From: Magnolia sinica
Taxonomy: Eukaryota > Streptophyta > Magnoliopsida > Magnoliales > Magnoliaceae
Assembly (NCBI RefSeq): GCF_029962835.1
Contig: NC_080584.1
Coordinates: 78,396,862 to 78,460,861 of the forward strand
DNA length: 64,000 nt
Direction: 5' to 3'
A program made the translations under genes and the position numbers. Shown one piece after another: positions 43,562-55,143 of this stretch. The stretch's first letter is position 1. Each line of letters begins with the position of its first letter. Below the pieces are notes generated by a model, which was not told the origin of the DNA, ran no database searches, and saw nothing but the letters and a program-made list of their open reading frames with translations.

Positions 43562-45866
43562 TCAATCAGCTCGGGTAGAAGGTTGGTCTGTAGAAGGAGT
43601 TTGCTTGGCAGGTTCCTTTCTGGCTTCTTCAGCGGCAAGAGCGTCGAGGTTGAGGTCGGGGTAAAGATCCTTGACATCCCCAAGGTATGCGTCATAGCCA
43701 TAATGATAGGCACTCTCAGCCTCGGCAACTCCTTCTGTCGAGGATTTGAACTCTTCGATAATAGCAGTGGTAATGGACGCAGCCGAGGCATCAAACTCAG
43801 CCAGTTGGGTAGCAAGAGTCTTCTCCATCTTGGCAGCAGCATCGGCCTTCGACTGCTTCAGATCAGCCACCAATCTGGAAGCATCGTCCTTAACGGAACC
43901 AAGGCAGGCTTTCACCCTCATAAGCTCGGTTCAAGCCATGTCCAAGTGAGACTTGGTCCCACCAAGCTCCTCCATCACCAACCTCTCCCTAACCAGGCAC
44001 TCCCCTAGTTAGCCCTTCAGAGCGTCTCACTCCACACCAACGGCTCCTAGGAGTGCTTCAATCTCTGCCTTCCCCCTCCGAAGAACTTCATTCTCCTGAA
44101 GGGTCGCCTCTGCCTTTTTGGTCATCTCCATCAATTTCTCCCAAGTAGATAAGAGCATAAGGACCGTCTGGACCGATAAAATGCGAAATGGATCAGAATT
44201 AAGGAGGACAGTTCGAAATCAAGGGAAATTGCTCGGATGAAACAAAGCACCTACCCTATAGCAAACTGAGGCGAGGTTGGTCAGAAAAGCTTAAGGTCGG
44301 CGGGCGAGGAGGTTAGTGATCTCGACCTCTGGAACATGCTTGGCCGCCCAGTCAACTAAGCAAGACATATAATGGCCTGGAGGAAGAGCTTCCACACCAA
44401 AGGGAGGAACGGACTCAGTGGCACTGCCGACACCGTTGGTAACCGATGCCTGGGGCTCGGCTGCAGGCGCCTCTACCCTCCTGATCGGTGAACCCATTTT
44501 GTTAATCAGATAGTCAACTTTCGCGGGTGTGAGATATATGGGTGTATTCTCATCCATCCTCTGGCCTCTGACAAAGTAGGGGTAACGAACTTTGGAAGCT
44601 TCCCCCCCCCCCCCGGATCTCAAGTGGGGACGAGATGACTATAGGCTCTGTGCATGGGCTCGGCTGAGGCTTGATCAGGGACCGCTCGGGGGACGAAAGA
44701 CGTTCCTTTCTTCCGAGCATTAACTTTCACCCGAAACATTTCATTAAGGGGTGGGGGTTGCCTTCTCTTCTTAGTTCCTGAAGGATCAACCCTACCTGCA
44801 TAACGTAGTTCCCTTAGAAAAACTTCAAGTATCAAGAATCGAAATGCAGACGAACGCTTATCGAGAGCAGAAGGAAGAGGAATAATCTACAAAGGCCAGA
44901 TTTTCGGGGGTGATAAGCTCATGCCAAACACGGAACTCCTCTTTCTGCACCTGCGCTCTGTCAACCTGGGCTTGGAGAAAGGAGGAGATCTCTGGCGGGC
45001 CCTTTGCATAAACTGCAAGGAAAGACATAATTCAGTTAGTTATCCTACAAAAGCTTGTGCACGAAAATAAATACGAATTCCTCCAAAATGTCTGACTTGG
45101 AGTGGAGAATTTAGTGGGAACCCTAGCCCCAAGATTCATAAGCTTGACGATGGGCGCCTCCCACTCCCTTGAGGCCTAGAACCACTTATTTTTCTAGTCC
45201 TTATTGGAGGTCGGGAGCCCGACGACAACGCCTTTACCGCAATGAGGCATCGTCGAGAAATAATACCAGCATGGCTCCTACTAGTCTTGTTTAGCTTGAT
45301 AAAGGTACATAAATTCATCTAGCATCAAATCCTCGTTCCTGAGCTGATGCTAGATGATGTAGGCAGCGAGCAGCGACCTCCAAGCATTTGGGTGAGCTTA
45401 CCAGGGCCAACTTCAAATGTGCCATCATCTCCCGCACGAACGAATGAACCGGGAACTATTGTCCACACTGAAGAGCACATATGAAGATAGTTATTTCGCC
45501 CTCCACCGGATTCCCGAGAGCGTCAAGCAGAGCAGGGGCCCGGATACTCACAGAGTCTGGGATCTGGTATACTACTCGGATACTGGCCATTTGGTAGTCA
45601 ATTAGAACTGAACCCCCTGTGACAAGCTCAGCAGGTTGCCCATCCACAGGTCTGACATCCGTCCTTGAGGCGGGGGCTCAAGGAATCCTCCTTTTTCCCT
45701 TAGCCCGAGTGGTAACCTTCGAACCCTTAGTTTTCTTGGCTCGCAGAATCAAAGGTATTGCGATTAAGATCTCTGTCAATCCCCCAAGCCTAGAATCCAC
45801 ACTCTTTGGCTCACTATCGCCCTCGAAAACATATCCCTCATGGACATCATCCAAATCGTTCAGCAT
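43562..45866 (-). pseudogene. Opposite-strand spliced gene of a Tat-type Gypsy element, copy 2
   Basis: The probable start is the ATG at 45866 (MLNDLDDVHEGYVFEGD), chosen because it lies downstream of the TATA box at 46004-46011. Exon 1 has VVYQIPDSVSIRAPALLDALGNP and FPVHSFVREMMAHLKLALV, like the N-terminus of copy 1. Apparent introns are 45013-45074 (acceptor CCTTGCAG), 44796-44890 (GTAGATTATT...TATGCAG) and 44168-44254 (GTAGGTGC...GTCCAG). Exon 2 reads YAKGPPEISSFLQAQVDRAQ, and exon 3 is Pro/basic-rich. Exon 4 is a coiled coil (LVADLKQSKADAAAKMEKTL) ending YHYGYDAYLGDVKDLYPDLNLDAL. A poly-C run near 44605 and several stops break the frame. Function unknown; it may be a structural or regulatory accessory protein. 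Confidence 0.7.
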
Positions 45867-46003
45867 TGAGAATGATGGAAAAGTGAAAAATTGAGAAAGT
45901 AAAGAGAAGAGTATGGGGAGACTCACAGGAATTCGCTCACTCCAGAAGTTACAACAGCAAAATAACAACAAGCAAATGATAAGACGAATGAATGTCATAA
46001 GGG

Positions 46004-46011
46004 CTTTTATA
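46004..46011 (-). promoter_or_regulatory. TATA box of the opposite-strand gene in Gypsy element 2
   Basis: The minus strand reads TATAAAAG, about 140 bases upstream of the ATG at 45866. The same box stands at the same relative place in element 1. Confidence 0.6.
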
Positions 46012-46425
46012 TTGTTCTCGACTGAAGATCAATCATGACAAACATTTATTACAGTAGGCGAAGAGTTGACTCGCTGAGCACAGGATCGCACGTGGCAACG
46101 CCCTATTAGCCCTGGTAATATATCTTCCGAGCCCTGTGCCAGCCACAGTAAGTGGTAGTTAATGCTGCACACGAAGAGTCATCCCTCCATTTGTCAATGT
46201 CCACGCGGCGGCTTCTTATTCACCTTGGTGATACGAATCCCCAAATGTAGCCACGTGCTCACCTCCCTCTAGTTGGCAACCGAAGAGCTGCCGCCATAGT
46301 ACGACGTCTCGATGACAGTGAGTCATGATTGCGAGATTTGCTCCGATTCTGCTGACTTCACCATCATGAGAGGTGCGACGAACCACCTTCATAGGCATTT
46401 ACTCCATGAGTCCGAGCTCGGACTC

Positions 46426-46442
46426 AAAGAGTAGGGGGCTTC
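46426..46442 (+). other. Polypurine tract of Gypsy element 2
   Basis: AAAGAGTAGGGGGCTTC ends immediately before the 3' LTR start at 46443. Confidence 0.8.
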
Positions 46443-47090
46443 TGTTATAGGAAATATGGTCCTACTCGTCTCATGTAGCTCGGCGAAGTTATAACAACGT
46501 CGGCGTGGCCGATCATGGGGTAACTTGCGAAAATCGCTCTCTACCAAACCAACTTCAGATATAAACCGATTCTAAAACCAAATAGATTAGATAAGGAATC
46601 AACACCAACCGTCTATTTTGACATCAGCTCAGATCAGGTCCTTGCCAAAAGAGCCATCAGGCTCGGACTTGATAAGCTCGGCTCGAACTTGATAAGCTCA
46701 GCTCGGACGAAAGATAACTTAGAGTCATGCCCAGAAACCAACTCCAGTAACGCACGATGGGAGTAACATCCGGCGTGCAATCTTAGCATAACCGCCAGCA
46801 TCACCGTTCACGCATGTCTAGCCTAATGGCTAAGATCTTGCCGAGATCGATGAACTCCCACGTCCTACCACACACTATAAATAAAGAGTTATACCATTGA
46901 GACAAGTACGCAAAATCTCACACCCTAGAACCCCATCCACATAACTTAGACCTAAATTTCAGGTCTGACTTTGGCATCAGATGGTCATCGAAGGGTCCCC
47001 CGATCTAGCCAGGGTCTCCATTATCGTTCATCTGTGCAGGTGTTCGGATCTAGGAGCTTAGAGAGGGTGAACCGGATTTTTGCATCAACA
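46443..47090 (+). repeat. 3' LTR of Gypsy element 2
   Basis: It is 648 bases with ends TGTTATAGG and GCATCAACA. TATAAATA lies at 46876-46883. The phrase GACTTGATAAGCTCGGCTCG is repeated near 46668-46706, which explains most of the extra length over the 5' LTR. Confidence 0.95.
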
Positions 47091-47095
47091 GATGG

Positions 47096-48642
47096 AATGA
47101 ATTTTTTACAAATATCGCTGTCCACCAATGCAGCCTGAGGCATAGGAATATATCTGCCACGAGCCATCCTCTCCGAGTGGAAAGGGGGCAGTTAAAGAAG
47201 TGGATTGTCCCGGAGGTCACAGGCAATCCGCTTTTGGGGAGACTGGCAAAAAACGAAGTGAAGCGGATTGCTTGTTACTGGAGCACAGAGATACCTCCGA
47301 CGCGGATCAGCTACTGACAGGTTGAGTAGCGAGACTGGCTACTGAAGTGACCTCACCCTATGTTTTGGGCCTCACCATGACGTATGTATTGTATCCATAC
47401 CGTCCATCCATTTGGAGAGATCATTTTAGGACATAAGACAAAGAATGAATCAGACGTAGAGCTCAAGTAGACCCCACCACAGAAAATAGTGGGGAGAGTG
47501 ACGCCCACGGTTGAAACCTTCCGAGGGTCCACCGTGATATTTATTTGAGTTAGCATAGAACAAATGGAAAACACGAATATTAGCTTGATCAAAAACTTCT
47601 GTGGCCCTTAGAAAATTTTAATGGTAGGCATTCAATCTCCACTGTTTTTTTGTAGTAGGATCCACTCGAGCTTTGGATCTTACTCATTCTTTGGATAATG
47701 CCTTAAAATGATCTCTTCAAAATGGATGAACGGTGTGGATACACCACATACATCATGGTAGGGCCTACATAATATGGCGACATCACTTCAGCAGCGAGTC
47801 TCGCTATTCAACCTGTCAGTAGCTAATCGGCGTCCGGATATTTGTGTGCCCGGGGCTGTGTGGGTCCCACGGGGGATGTCCTTGACAAATCTACTCTGTT
47901 CGTTTATTTTTAAAACAAGAATTAAAACATAAGGCATATCCAAAACTCACGTGGGTCATGCCATACCATACCGTACGAAACCGTGGAGGTTGAACGGCTG
48001 GGGGTGCCAGAAGTTTTATATTAGGATGATATTTGTGCGTACAATTAATTTAATGGTAATAATACAGGAGTGGTTTATATGGCATATAAACATAACCGTC
48101 ACTTTCAAAAAAGTTTCCATGATGGATGTTTTTGTTCCAACTGTTTCGTTTGGGACGGCCCACCTGAGTTTTGGATTTGCATGAGTTTTATGTTTCGTGG
48201 TAATTAAAAACAGATGGACGGAGTAGATTTGACAAGTACATCTCTGTGGGCTCACACAGCACTGAGCACATGTATATCTTTCAGAAGCCTATTTATACGG
48301 TACTGGTGGGTTTCCAGTTCAGATTAGTGGGACCACTTATTAGTTAATCTAGGGCACTGAATGCTTGAGAATAACACTGGTTTTAGTATCCCAGTTTTGA
48401 GGTTTCAATTCTTTTATCAGCAACACGTTTTGGAAATATTCCATCCACGTTGTTGCACATAAAACCATCCGTGTAGATTATTTAACAATGGCTCCAGTTG
48501 TAAGAATAAGAAAAGTAATGCATATATAAAAATAAGCCCTCAGTGCATCATATAATTTCTCATTTAAGGAAGATAGGATGCCGATTACATGGCAATCCCA
48601 AAACCGCTAAAGTGGGGGTGATAGTGGCCCCACGATTGAAAC
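47096..48642. other. Intergenic DNA of duplication unit 3 after Gypsy element 2
   Basis: No gene was found. 47110-47290 and 47840-48280 match unit 2 (24890-25450) and unit 4 (58650-59080). 48300-48640 matches 26130-26570. A foldback element occupies about 47297-47837. Confidence 0.75.
47297..47837. mobile_element. Foldback MITE, Mutator-like family member
   Basis: Inverted ends of about 50 bases: GCTACTGACAGGTTGAGTAG with GAGACTGGCT on the left, and the complement of GAGACTCGCTGCTGAAGTGA on the right. The arms carry CACCATGACGTATG and CATACATCATGGTAGG. The target duplication is no longer clean (GAGATACCT versus ATATTTGTG-like flanks). Related decayed copies lie near 59160-59460, 60200-60480 and 61570-62466. 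Confidence 0.65.
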
Positions 48643-48657
48643 CTTTAAGGGGCCCAC

Positions 48658-49728
48658 TTTTTTTTTAAAATTTATTTATTTATTATTATTATTTTTTTCT
48701 AATCGAAAACTGCCCTTTCATTGCAAAAAAAATAATAAAATAAAATAAAATAAAATAAAATAAAAGAATACAAAACTTTACAAAGGATTCGGATTGGCCG
48801 GAACAAAAAGAACCTAGGGCAACCTATCATGTGGAAAGGAAAATCTGCACAAAAGAAGTTAGCGATTTCTCATTGAGCCTAGTCCCACCTTGTCTAAAAA
48901 GATGAGACCTCTGGTGTGAGAGGGAAGATCCGCCAAGGTGCACGAGAAAGAAGAGGACTGCGACCCGCTACCTTGCCTAGCCATGGCGTCTACAGGAGCG
49001 TTTCCTTCCCTAAGGATATGTGAGTAGATCACTTCAGCAGACGATACCAAATCATGAATTCTGGCAAGCCAGGAGAACCATTTCCAGCCAGGGTAAGCAG
49101 AGTCGGATAGTAGACTGATGACTAGTTGAGAGTCCGATTTAATAATTATCTTACGATACCCTTTCGAGAGGCCCAACCACAGACCGTCATGCATGGCTCT
49201 GAGCTCCGTGTGAGTGTTGGAAGCTATCCCGTAGCCTTCTGCAAAAGCAAAGATGAAACCTCCTGAGTTGTCCCTGCAGAGACCCCCACCTCCAGCAGGT
49301 CCTGGGTTTCCAATTGCAGACCCATCGACATTTATTTTTATCCACCCGACATGTGGCCGAAACCAAGTTACAACTGAAAGTGAGCTACGAGAGTGAGCCA
49401 CTGAGGATTGGTGGGGAGGGCCCAAAATATGGGTGGCATGCTGATAGGGAGATGGAGGATTTGACGAGCCGGTCTTCTCCCTGAGAAAATTAATCCACCA
49501 GCTAATGCGAGTCAGAAGCATGCGTGGTTGAGGCTTTGTGTTGGAGAAAATTATTGCAATCCGCGCTTTTCACGCTTCCTAGAGAAGGATGCAGGGAGCC
49601 AGTTTGTGGGCAGTAGATTTTTGTCCGTCAGGAACCAGCGCAGACCACCATTGAAGAAGCCGTTACTCGACAGACGATGCATGTGGAATGGTGATGCCGA
49701 AAATTGAGGCAATGCGATTCCATCCAGA
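48658..49728 (-). mobile_element. 5'-truncated LINE (L1-type) with 15-base target duplication
   Basis: A perfect CTTTAAGGGGCCCAC duplication flanks it (48643-48657 and 49729-49743). On the minus strand it starts inside the region after RT (IASIFGITIPHASS, RLLQWWS), continues through an RNase H and ends in an A-rich tail (T-rich on plus, 48658-48700). A (TAAAA)n run lies in its 3' untranslated region (48729-48766). The endonuclease and RT are missing, so it was dead on arrival, as is usual for LINE insertions. Confidence 0.92.
48859..49521 (-). pseudogene. RNase H domain of the LINE
   Basis: The open frame of 220 codons carries WIKINVDGSAIGNPGPAGGG, NTHTELRAMHDGLWLGL, IIKSDSQLVISLL and, near the end, NAPVDAMARQGS. 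These supply the Asp, Glu, Asp and Asp of an RNase H active site, so the catalytic set looks intact. Family knowledge: plant L1-type LINEs carry such a domain after RT (RVT_3). The first residues (MLLTRISWW) are not a genuine start, since the coding sequence continues upstream with breaks. Confidence 0.85.
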
Positions 49729-49797
49729 CTTTAAGGGGCCCACATTGATGTTCATTTGTCATTCAACTTGATGATAATGCCCTGAATTGAAGGGAAT

Positions 49798-49955
49798 GCA
49801 ATTTTTATTTTTATTTTTATTTTGTTTTTCTTTTTTGCTTTTTACACACCCCCACACACTCACACACACACACACCCACACCCACACTACATGATCATTT
49901 GATCCTGGTGTCCGTAAAGCAGGCATCTGTTTACCACTGAGCTATGGAGCCTACC
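49798..49955 (-). mobile_element. Probable tRNA-derived SINE, paralogous site in unit 3
   Basis: The minus strand reads GCTCCATAGCTCAGTGGTAA (A box), then CAGGATCAAATGATC (B box), a GT-rich stretch and an A-rich tail at 49800-49835 on the plus-strand T side. It matches 18745-18950 and 26665-26775. Confidence 0.55.
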
Positions 49956-50214
49956 CAAGGGACAACATAAATATTAATTTGATCCAAAACTTTTTTTCTC
50001 ACAAAGTTTTCAATGACATATTCAATATATCCTCACTTTTTCCTAATGATGTGGACTACTTGAGCTTTGGATATGCTTTAATTTTAAGCTCATATCTCAA
50101 AATGAGCGGGCAAACTGAAGGTATCTAATCCCTACTTTTTCATGTGACGTGGTTTACTTGAGCTTTGGATGTGCTTTAATTTTGGGCCAATTTTCTAAAA
50201 TGAGCGTGGAAAAG

Positions 50215-53200
50215 TGTAACGCCCTGAAAATCGGGGGTCGAGCAGGTACCCAACTCCCGAGTTCCAACGTATCACTTATGCAACAAACATAATGATGATT
50301 TGATGTTGTCCATGTTAGTGCATAAAACATGAATGAGATTAAGCTAAATTAGCAGATCATACTATAGGGACAGTTAAATTTACGCAAGCGGAAGACTGTG
50401 ATAAGTAGATACAATATATATACCATTGTAGGTCCCCAAAGTATGAACACATTGCCAAGTTAAATAGTTACAAGTATTGATTTAAAATACAAAATGTCAA
50501 AAGAGTGGTAGTCCTCTATCAGCATGAACCTTGAAGCCCCGTCGATTCAGAACGGTCTATGAGAACCTGCCTGAATACTGCATATATGAGAATGCCTCCT
50601 CATCATCCTCAAAGTCCGGCTCCGCCTCGTAGGCTACGCCATCATCTAAACCTACAATAGGGTCTGGTTGGTGTGTACAACACCGTCACGTAACGTGGGA
50701 GTGAGTAATCAACTCAGTGGAACAATAAAGTAAAGGTTAACATGTTATTAAACCAATCAAGCAGTAATGATAAAGCAGCACAATCAGACACCCCTAAATA
50801 CTTTGATTAATGCAAGAATGATATGCAATAATGATGCATGCCCTCGCCTGCGCTCCCTCAGCGACTTCATTTCACGATCGCGCATGAAACACTTCCTCAG
50901 TGCTTGACCTGCTACGCCAAACACACACATAATGCGGTGCATGAGTGTGATTATCAAGTCTTATTAGTCCTTTTCATACAACAGGATTGAGAAGCTAAGG
51001 TACCTCCCTTATATCAATTCCCAAACAATGATTCATTCTAGAGTCATCAGTCTTAGCAATTCCAATACGATGTTGCGGTTCTAAGTCATTGCAAAGGGCT
51101 CGTCACCTTATCAGTGCAGGCCTAGTATGTACTCTTGTCGCTACGTAAAGGCTCGTCGCCTCTACGCGGTCTTAAAGTACGCTCGAGGTCACTGCAAAGG
51201 GCTCGTCACCTTATCAGTGTAGGCCGATAATTCGAATACAGTGTCCCTACTACCGTATTCGGCTCACGAGTCTGGGTTGCTCACTGTTCACTACGGGGAG
51301 GCTCGTCACCCCAGCGTAGGTCGACAATTCGACCACGGTGTTCCATACCACCATGCCCAGCTCATGAGTCTTAGCAGATCAAGGTACTAAGGTTAAAGGG
51401 ATTTTCACTGGTGAGTTTGGTACTTTAGATTCAAGCAGTAGCATCCATACATGGTGAACATACATCGGGTCAATCGGGTTACTTGACGAGCTCGACTAGT
51501 ACGAGCACACATAGACTTAATCGACATGGAGTGCATAAGCATTCCGCGTGGCCTAGCCACTGTCGTCAAGTAACGTATGACTCGGATTCGTCGAATACGT
51601 CTATCGTGGCTAAAACAGTTCAGCCACCGGTCGTAAATCATTACTGATTGCCTGGACTACTAAGTAGCCCCAGACACACTCCAGATCATAGCATTCAAAT
51701 GTAATAGCCAAGATAGCATGTAACAACACAATTAAATGTAGATCCCATATCAGCATCTCAACGAACACATAGAATACATGTTAACATACATGAGCATCTA
51801 ATTCACAAATCACACAGTAGTAAAACAGACTACATGAAGGAAATTGTAACCCTAGATAAGGAGATTGAGAATTCTATCTAAACACCCTCATTACATTAAG
51901 CATTTTCTCACTCAGGCATTTTATCAAACACTTAGACTACGCATATTACGTACATGTAATAAATTAGTTAAAACGCACTTCGTAGCAAATCCTTCCACAT
52001 AAAAGTTGCCACACGTACAACCATTATATATCCTCACACATAAATCATGGCAAGCACAAATCATGAATCCATATTCATTCAGTCATTTCAACAAATACTT
52101 AGAATACATTAAAATCAACATGGTTTACATCTATGTGTAATATATGGGAAACATCGTGTCTAAGCATATGAGATAACAATCAAGTTAGTCATAAATCGTT
52201 ACTGATATTGAAAGCCTTGAAAACCATAACCTAAATGTTTATAGCCCGCACCTTATGCTGGTAAACGCGTAACCAATTCGTCTTAGACACTTAGCATTTG
52301 TCAACGGCGAATTGACAACCTACAGTATGAAATAGATTAGCTATTCCATTACTTACAATGTTTGAAACCCTATAATAGGTTAAGATTAGGTTTTCTTACT
52401 TAAGAACAGAAGTGGAATAACCCGTATAGCGATACAAATAGGGTGGCTAAGCACGTGGAGCGTCAAGGAAAAACCCCGACAACTAACTCCCACTCTCACT
52501 CTCACTTTCTCTCTGTTCCCTTCTCTTTTCTCTCCTCTCTCCCATAGGGTTTCTCAAATTCGTATGAGGTGAGAGAGAGAGGGTTTAAGGTCCTTGTATA
52601 GGTTCAGGACTGATGGAAATGGCCCTAGGGCCAAGGTATACTTAGGTTATATCCAAAGGGCGTTTGTTTCAGCCCATCGGAGCACTTCTGGTTACCTCTT
52701 TTCTGCATGCGGTAGGACTTAAGCTCCTGACATTGGATCTAGGTCAGTCTGAGTTTTCGCTCCGATCGGATTTACAGATCGACCATGGCGGACTAGCCTT
52801 AGTTCAACAGTCGCAGTTATTCGATCAGGGCCACAAGAACATTGCCATGTATGGGACATTTCTCCTGATCCGATGATATATTTGGGTCAGATTCTGACGG
52901 TCTAAATCCTTATATTTGACCAGCAAGCGACACGGCTCAGATTACTTAAATTTGAATTTTATTTCTAAATATTTTCACGTTTCTCACACACTTTGCTCCG
53001 GGCTCAAGTTGTGCATTTTTAGACGTAATTTAGACTTGATTTTCGAGGGGGTTGTCAAGTCTAGTAATGCGGTCATAACTGTATAGTTTTGCGATCATTG
53101 GACACTCGACGTGTGGTCCAGGTCCGATACGAAGTTTCAAGGTGCTCCCGAGAGCAACTGGGTTTAGAGATTGATCCTAAGTTTTAGGGTATTGTAGCGG

Positions 53201-53492
53201 TATCGATTCTACTCGTTTTGGTTCTTACAGTTTGTATTTAAAGTGATTAGGGCTCATTGTACAGAGAATCTAGTTTAGCACTAAATTAATTCTCGTTTAG
53301 TTTCTAAAGGATTTGGTCCTATTTGATTTCTGCCTGAGGTGGTACTTGGGCCTTTGTAGTTTGTATAGAAAGTGATCTAAGCTATCAATACTTAACTAAA
53401 TTACGCTCTAATTACAACAGAATAAGGTCCCAGGGCAGTTATACGTCCAAGGACGTCCATTGCCAAGTTGGGAAAAAATTCGGGATGTTACA
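50215..53492 (+). mobile_element. Solo LTR-like element of 3.3 kb
   Basis: It starts TGTAACGCCCTG and ends GGGATGTTACA. The left flank is AAAAG and the right flank AAAAAG, so the target duplication is near perfect with one extra A. It splits a phrase that is continuous in the paralogous regions (near 19460 and 26910). No coding similarity and no internal copy of the terminus were found. TGTAAC...GTTACA ends and long size fit a Del/Tekay-like chromovirus LTR (inference). An 'AAAGGGCTCGTCACC' block recurs near 51094 and 51197. Strand is tentative. Confidence 0.7.
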
Positions 53493-55143
53493 AAAAAGCT
53501 AGCATTCAATCCCCACTTTTACATGGTTCGAGCGAGCTTTGGATATGCTTTAATTTGGGCTCATTTTCTACAATGAACGGCAAAAGGCTAGCATTCAATT
53601 CCCACTTTCTCCTAAGGTGTGGTCTATTTGAGCTTTGGATATGTTTTAATGTTGGGCTCATTTCCTAAAATGAGCATGGTAAACAAATGAGCAGTGAGGA
53701 TAAAACATATACATCATGGTGGGCTCCCAGTAAATTCGCATGATGCTACAGAGTGGTGGCCTCCTCATTACACAATTACACAATTGGCGTCCCAGGTCAC
53801 GCCCTTAATAGGGTTTATAAATTCATAAACCATGGTAGGCCCCACGAAGTCTCGTCACCACATGTAGTTGTATGGCATTTGGGTCACCATGCAATCCAAG
53901 TCCAAAGTAGGGGCCAGACGCATGTGTCAGTTGGGCGCCATTTAGAAAACGGTTAGTACATTTGAAACGCGGACGTGGATTACTTGCACATCAGTCAAGA
54001 CTTTCAAAATCCCTGACTTCGGGTGACGCCCGGGGTTGAATCAGTTTAGCCCCTATGTCTGGTATGGTTGTAGAGCCATCTATGATTGCGACAGGGGCAA
54101 AGAAATCAAAACGGGTCAGCTTAATTCAGTGTATTTGCTGGACAGTTTTGGTAATTCTCAACCAGTACCATGGATAGATCAGGACCACTGGAGGAGACCC
54201 TCGATCGATCAAACTTAGACTTTCATCAATCGGACCACGATGCCATTTTTTTATTTTTAACTTCATTTGCTGAACAAAAATTGACACTTTCTATTGATTG
54301 AACATAAACTTCGATCGATTGACCGGAGTCGGCTAGGTTCTGTCATACAATCAATCAACCAAAGTCGACTAGTTTGAATGGTCGAAAGATTGATTGACCG
54401 GTCGAAATTGTACCTGAAATTCCAAATTGCTTGGGGGCTGATTTCTACTAGTTTAGATAAGTCGGAAAATCACAAAATTCCACTTCTTAGTTATTTTCAC
54501 CTATCGGCTCAACCAGTCCATGGACGTGCAAAATTTACACAATTTTCTGACTTTATTTTCTAATTTGATTAAAACTATTTAATTACATTTTTAAAGTTTG
54601 TGTAGGATTATTTAAAGTGGTTAAGCTCATTTTTATGAGAATGATTCATCCAGTGAATCAATTCCTTAAAAAAATTATTTCTCTAGTGTGTGAGAAAAAC
54701 TATTGTGAATTCAAAAGAGCCTCATGGATTCAAGGTAATTATCGATCTAGAAGATGGTGTTCAACTTTACCTTTGCAAGTTTAGATCCTCAATTCAACTG
54801 AAATGAGCTAATCAGGCTTATACCAAACAATTAACTTAGTTGGGGAGGCTAAATTCCATGGTTTCAAGTTGCATATGAAACAATTTAAACCACAAATAGG
54901 AAGCAACCCTTCAATAAGCGCGGCCATTTCAACTATATTAGACTGAAATATCACAATTTAACTCAATTAAACATCCAAATGCAGCTTATACAAAGAAAAT
55001 AAACAAACCAGAACGACTATAACAAACTTTAATTTATGGGCCATGAATTATATTGGAACGTTTGGACGGTTGAGATCTCACCATGACAATCTTCACTCGC
55101 TGGAACCTGCTAAGTGGTCTTGCACCGTGAATTTGTTGATTCA
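53493..55143. other. Downstream flank of lectin kinase copy 4
   Basis: No gene was found. It matches 19460-21073 (unit 2) nearly throughout, including the TCGATCGATCAAACTT-type stretch near 54200. The 39-base doubling of unit 2 is absent here. Confidence 0.8.

Larger units (their letters stand above)
30892..47090 (+). mobile_element. Ty3/Gypsy Tat-type LTR retrotransposon, element 2 (complete ends, integrase lost)
   Basis: Two LTRs (30892-31509 and 46443-47090) are flanked by a perfect GATGG duplication (30887-30891 and 47091-47095). Plus-strand order is 5' LTR, primer site, gag, protease, RT, RNase H, a second RNase H, a last scrap of integrase, an opposite-strand gene, purine tract, 3' LTR. 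RNase H is split by a 7.3 kb insertion (35078-42370). Removing the nested elements leaves about 8.9 kb. Most of the integrase is absent, so it depended on other elements or was damaged after insertion. Confidence 0.95.

Noticed and set aside
43493-44008. Plus-strand frame of 171 codons opposite the element 2 accessory gene
   Set aside because: It is the reverse shadow of the coiled-coil exon, with no family resemblance and no equivalent in element 1.
30892-47090. Element 2 as an autonomous, active retrotransposon
   Set aside because: Integrase is missing, gag and pol have stops, and RNase H is split by a 7.3 kb insertion.
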